The notes under the pieces are model-generated. The model was given only the letters and a program-made list of their open reading frames with translations. It searched no databases and was not told the DNA's origin. From the NCBI RefSeq assembly GCF_040605455.1, contig NZ_JBEXCV010000269.1:1-7008 (forward strand): 7,008 nt of DNA, given 5' to 3'. The DNA is from Embleya sp040605455. GTDB lineage: Bacteria; Actinomycetota; Actinomycetes; Streptomycetales; Streptomycetaceae. The translations under genes and the position numbers were made by a program. The stretch's first letter is position 1. Every line of letters starts with the position of its first letter. Below, piece by piece: positions 4,198 through 7,008 of the stretch.

Positions 4198-7008
4198 CGC
4201 GTCCGTCGAGATCAGCGCGGCGGCTCGGTTCGAGCCGGACAGGTCCGGACGGTAGACCATCTCCACGCCGCCGAGCACGGCCAGAACCTGCTCCGCGCCG
4301 CCTTGTTCGATGGTGAGCCAGACGTCGCAGATCGCGTTGTCGGTGCCCTGCGTGACGCTGCGCACGGTGCACTTCACGGGCGCGTCCACGGCGCCGGTCG
4401 ACAACACGCGCACCTCACGGATGCCCATCGGCAGCGATTGCACGCCGGCCGAGGACAGTACCCACAGGCAGGCCGCCTGGAGCGCGCCGTCCATGACGAG
4501 CGGGTCGGTCTGCCAGGTCTCCTGCGCCCAGCCGAACTGCCGTGCCCCGACGAGGTCGCAGACCGCCCCGGTGGAACTCAGCCCGTTGATCGAGTGGATG
4601 GCGTGGAAGAGCGGGCCGTGGAAGAGCATGCCTCCGTCGTAGACGGCGCTGCCCGGGTGTACTTCGAAGCTCTCGTCGGCGGGTTCCGCGGCCGGGACGG
4701 TCAACTTCGCGGCCTCGCCCGGACCCGCGAGAGCCGCGTAGTGCAGGGCACCGTCGAGGCTCTTGAGCTCCAGGCGCAGCGGGGCGTCGGTGTGGGTGTC
4801 GTCGGGGCGCACGTGCACCCGGAGCCGGGTCTCCTCCACCCCGAACTTGTCCAGCGCGATGGCGCGCAGCACGCGCAGGTCGCGAACCAGCACACAATCG
4901 TTGTCGGGCAGGGCGCTACGCGCGGCGCCGGCGAACCATTCGAGGACCAGCGCCACGGGCACCACGGGACGTCCCGCGATGCTGTGGTCGACCAGGTAGG
5001 GGTGGGTGTCGGCGCCGACGACGATGTCCGTGACGTTCGTGTGATCCGTCGCCTCGGCGGCGGGACCTGCCGTGCCGGCGGCGAGGGAGACGCAGGCGGG
5101 GCCGGGCTGTTCGAGCTCGGTCATGAACGCCGCGACTCCGGCGGCCTCTTCCAGGAGCGGGACACCGAGTCGACGGAAGTGCTCGGCGTGCGCGGGGGAA
5201 ACCATGCCGGCGGCCCAGGGACCCCAGGCCACGGCCTTGACCGTGCACCCTGGGCGGTGCTTCGCCTCGGTCGCGGTGATCTGCTCCATGGCCTGGTTGG
5301 CCGCGGCGTAGTCGCACTGCCCGGCGGTCCCGAGTCGCGCGCTGACCGAGGAGAAGGCGCACACCAGGCGCACCGGGTCGTCGGCGGTCAGGTCCAGGAG
5401 GGTGCGGAATCCGCGCACCTTGGTGTCGTAGACGGCGGTGAACTGGGCCTGGGTCTTGTCCGAGATGTTGCTGTCGGCGATCACCCCGGCGGCGTGGATG
5501 ATTCCCGTGATCGGGCCCCAGTCCCGGCGTACTTCGGCCAGCGCCTCGAAGACCCGCTCGCGGTCGGTCGCGTCGACGGTGACGTATCGGGTCTCCGCTC
5601 CGGCGACGGCCAGCTCGTCCAGGGTGGTGCGGATCTCGCGGGAGGCGAGCACCCGGCCGGAGGCGATGGCGAGTTCGGCCAGGGTCGGGGTCTTGCCGGT
5701 GTGCTCGTCGCGGCGGCTGCCCAGAATCTGCCGGATGGCGGTCTCGTCCGAGGCGCCGCGCAGTTCGTCGTCCTCGTCGACGGGGCGGGTCCGACCCAGG
5801 AGCAGGAACTTGGGTCGGTGGACGCGGGCCAGGGCAAGCAGGCAGGACGCGGTGATGCCGCGGGCCCCACCGGTGACGACGACCACGGGGTCCGGCCCGA
5901 GGTCGAGCGGCTGCGGTGATCCGACCGGCTCGGTGGTGCCGCGCAGCAGCGCGCGCGAGCCGTCGGCCGCCAGCGCGACATCGGTGGTGTCGTCGCCGTG
6001 CAGGAGTTCGGTGGCGATGGCCTGGGCGATGTCCTGCGGGGCGCGCGCGGCGCGGTCGATGTCGATCGTCTTGATCGAGGCGTGCGCCCATTCGTTCGCG
6101 GCGGTGCGGGCGAGCGCGGCGATACCCGCGCAGCCCTCACGGCCGCGGACGCCGGAGGTGCCGAACGCGCCGCCGGTGTCCTGGACGACGACCAGGACAC
6201 CGCCTCGGCGATCCATGGCCTCGGCGATGGTGTGCAAGGTCGTGAAGACCTCGCGGGTGGGTGCGTCCGGGTCCTGCGCCGGGTCGATCTCACGCAGGCC
6301 GGCGAGTGCGATCACGGCGGTGGAGTCGTCGGTCACGCGGTCGGTGACGGAGGCTTTGATGCCCTCGCGTCGCAGGGTTTCCGCCAGGCATTCGGCGACG
6401 CCGGTGCCATCGTCGGTGATCAGCAACGGTTGTTCGCGCAGACCCCTGAGCGGGGCACCGGCAGCGGCCTCGACGGGGACGAGGGTGGTACCGGTGCGCA
6501 GGACCGTGAACTGCGGCGCTTGGTGTGTGGCCTGCGTGGGGATCTGCTCCTGTGCCCGGACGGCCGGCGCGGCGGGGGCCACGACGGGGGTTTGGGCCGG
6601 CGCGCCGGCGCCCTGAGGGGTGCGCAGCGAGTTGATCTTGTCGGCGATCGCGGCGATCGTACGCAGCCGGGCCAGGTCGGCCGGATCCACGTTGGCCTCA
6701 CCCGGGAAGTGGTCCCGCAACCGGGTCAGGATCTGCACCCGCTTGATCGAGTCGACCCCCAGGTCGACCTCCAGGTCCATCTCCGGCGTGAGCATCTCCA
6801 CCGGATAGCCGGTCAACTCGGCCACGATCGCCAACGCCACATCCGCGCCGCTCTCCTGAACCGGCGCGGGGACGAGATCCTGGGGCTGAGCCTGCGGGGT
6901 CGCGCCGTCGGACGTGCGCAGCGAGTTGATCTTGTCGGCGATCGCGGCGATCGTACGCAGCCGGGCCAGGTCGGCCGGATCCACGTTGGCCTCACCCGGG
7001 AAGTGGTC
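4195..7008 (-). CDS. pfaA: PfaA-type PUFA synthase subunit, C-terminal part (ACP-ACP-KR-DH), 5' end outside window
   Basis: This is the C-terminal 937 residues of a multidomain iterative synthase. The frame is open from the right edge to a TGA at 4197-4195. Numbering from the first codon in the window, the order is: ACP tail (1-32), complete ACP (54-130, DLGVDSIKR with Ser87), Ala/Pro linker, pseudo-Rossmann half (about 195-358), catalytic KR half (about 372-610), double-hotdog DH (663-920), short tail. PfaA proteins run KS-AT-ACPn-KR-DH, so the KS, AT and further ACPs should lie upstream of 7008. The role inferred from the family is to carry the chain on phosphopantetheine and to reduce and dehydrate the beta-carbon. 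The KR and DH key residues are all present. A PfaC-like gene follows 5 bases later. The pfaA symbol is a family-level call; the product (PUFA or another lipid) is unknown. Other KR-DH type I PKSs are less likely because of the tandem ACPs, the long KR insertion and the KS-CLF neighbour. Confidence 0.94.
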   Translation of the reverse strand, partial: DHFPGEANVDPADLARLRTIAAIADKINSLRTSDGATPQAQPQDLVPAPVQESGADVALAIVAELTGYPVEMLTPEMDLEVDLGVDSIKRVQILTRLRDHFPGEANVDPADLARLRTIAAIADKINSLRTPQGAGAPAQTPVVAPAAPAVRAQEQIPTQATHQAPQFTVLRTGTTLVPVEAAAGAPLRGLREQPLLITDDGTGVAECLAETLRREGIKASVTDRVTDDSTAVIALAGLREIDPAQDPDAPTREVFTTLHTIAEAMDRRGGVLVVVQDTGGAFGTSGVRGREGCAGIAALARTAANEWAHASIKTIDIDRAARAPQDIAQAIATELLHGDDTTDVALAADGSRALLRGTTEPVGSPQPLDLGPDPVVVVTGGARGITASCLLALARVHRPKFLLLGRTRPVDEDDELRGASDETAIRQILGSRRDEHTGKTPTLAELAIASGRVLASREIRTTLDELAVAGAETRYVTVDATDRERVFEALAEVRRDWGPITGIIHAAGVIADSNISDKTQAQFTAVYDTKVRGFRTLLDLTADDPVRLVCAFSSVSARLGTAGQCDYAAANQAMEQITATEAKHRPGCTVKAVAWGPWAAGMVSPAHAEHFRRLGVPLLEEAAGVAAFMTELEQPGPACVSLAAGTAGPAAEATDHTNVTDIVVGADTHPYLVDHSIAGRPVVPVALVLEWFAGAARSALPDNDCVLVRDLRVLRAIALDKFGVEETRLRVHVRPDDTHTDAPLRLELKSLDGALHYAALAGPGEAAKLTVPAAEPADESFEVHPGSAVYDGGMLFHGPLFHAIHSINGLSSTGAVCDLVGARQFGWAQETWQTDPLVMDGALQAACLWVLSSAGVQSLPMGIREVRVLSTGAVDAPVKCTVRSVTQGTDNAICDVWLTIEQGGAEQVLAVLGGVEMVYRPDLSGSNRAAALISTDA
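4249..5022 (-). other. Domain: double-hotdog dehydratase with canonical motifs (PfaA-like protein)
   Basis: Residues 663-920. The N-terminal hotdog has the canonical HxxxGxxxxP motif (VDHSIAGRPVVP; His675, Gly679, Pro684). The C-terminal hotdog has FHGPLF (797-799 are HGP) and the MDGALQ motif with the catalytic Asp840 and Gln844. All expected residues are present, so it should dehydrate beta-hydroxyacyl-ACP. Only about 17 residues follow before the stop, which is the normal end of a PfaA protein. Confidence 0.9.
5029..6435 (-). other. Domain: ketoreductase (pseudo-Rossmann half plus catalytic half), PfaA type
   Basis: The first half (about residues 195-358) is the structural, non-catalytic Rossmann-like part. 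The catalytic half carries the NADPH-binding motif VTGGARGI near residues 378-385. The catalytic set is Lys530 (TKVRG), Ser554 (FSSVSA), Tyr567 and Asn571 (YAAAN), so the domain should reduce beta-ketoacyl-ACP. Between LLLGRTR and YVTVDATD are about 66 residues, clearly longer than in modular PKS KRs. This insertion (including LASREIRTTLDEL) is usual for PUFA-synthase KRs and supports the PfaA assignment. Confidence 0.92.
6619..6849 (-). other. Domain: complete acyl carrier protein, last of the tandem array
   Basis: Residues 54-130 form a full ACP with the motif DLGVDSIKR. Ser87 (codon 6750-6748) is the expected site of the 4'-phosphopantetheine arm. The DSIKR form is typical of PUFA-synthase ACPs. 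It is followed by an Ala/Pro/Thr-rich linker (about residues 131-165) and then the KR, so it is the last ACP in the array. Confidence 0.92.
6620..7008 (-). repeat. Tandem ACP-module repeat, 294-base period, perfect over 95 bases
   Basis: Positions 6620-6714 and 6914-7008 are identical over all 95 bases, read base by base. The offset is 294 bases (98 codons). The repeat encodes the last part of each ACP (RDHFPGEAN to NSLR and one base beyond) and is cut by the window edge, so it may be longer. The intervening linker DNA differs and carries a small length change. Identity including synonymous sites indicates recent duplication or gene conversion between ACP modules. Confidence 0.93.
6913..7008 (-). 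other. Domain: C-terminal fragment of an ACP (PfaA-like protein)
   Basis: The first 32 visible residues (beginning DHFPGEANVDPADLARL and ending NSLRT) are the last helices of an ACP. They match the end of the next ACP residue for residue. The modification serine lies beyond the right edge. It is followed by a linker of about 20 residues (SDGATPQAQPQDLVPAPVQE) before the complete ACP. This shows that the protein has at least two ACPs in tandem, as PfaA proteins do. Confidence 0.9.

Noticed and set aside
56..4255. A stop-free plus-strand frame of about 1,400 codons
   Set aside because: It is in exact codon register antisense to the PfaC-like gene, and is open only because that gene lacks TTA, CTA and TCA codons. 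Its translation is Arg/Gly/Asp-rich with no recognisable domain, whereas the minus strand shows conserved KS, CLF and DH motifs.
4174..5919. A long plus-strand frame opposite the PfaA-like gene
   Set aside because: It is again antisense in codon register to a well-supported gene. It has low-complexity translation and no domain motif.
4195..7008. Enediyne PKS or ordinary modular type I PKS as the identity of the upstream gene
   Set aside because: Tandem ACPs before the KR, the long KR insertion and the fused KS-CLF partner gene fit Pfa synthases. Modular PKSs end with the ACP, and enediyne synthases have a single ACP and a C-terminal PPTase, whereas this protein ends just after the DH.

Overview
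The window is very G+C-rich, with G or C at almost every third codon position. Both genes are transcribed leftward, and no TTA codon occurs in either. This points to a high-GC actinomycete such as Streptomyces or a relative. The assignment rests on composition and gene family only.

Two very large reading frames on the minus strand fill the window, and each runs off one end. The upstream one (7008 to 4195) is the C-terminal 937 residues of a PfaA-type polyunsaturated-fatty-acid (PUFA) synthase. It holds the tail of one acyl carrier protein (ACP), one complete ACP, a ketoreductase with PUFA-synthase features and a double-hotdog dehydratase. Five bases after its stop, the second frame starts at 4189 and stays open to the left edge (1396 residues visible). 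It is PfaC-like: an active ketosynthase, a chain-length-factor-like ketosynthase that has lost its cysteine, a proline/valine/alanine linker, a second double-hotdog dehydratase with an unusual catalytic motif, and a C-terminal stretch I cannot assign.

The two proteins are probably subunits of one iterative lipid/polyketide synthase. The PfaA-like ACPs would carry the growing chain, its KR and DH would process the beta-carbon, and the PfaC-like KS/CLF pair would extend it and influence length. The acyltransferase, enoylreductase and phosphopantetheinyl transferase that such a system needs are not visible and would lie outside the window or elsewhere in the genome. Pfa-like synthases in actinomycetes are known from genomes, but their products are mostly unproven, so the product here cannot be named.

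There is no non-coding stretch beyond the 5-base junction. I see no RNA gene, mobile element, CRISPR array, promoter or terminator. Repeats are confined to coding DNA: a perfect 95-base repeat between adjacent ACP modules, and an 18-base-period repeat encoding a Val-Pro linker.
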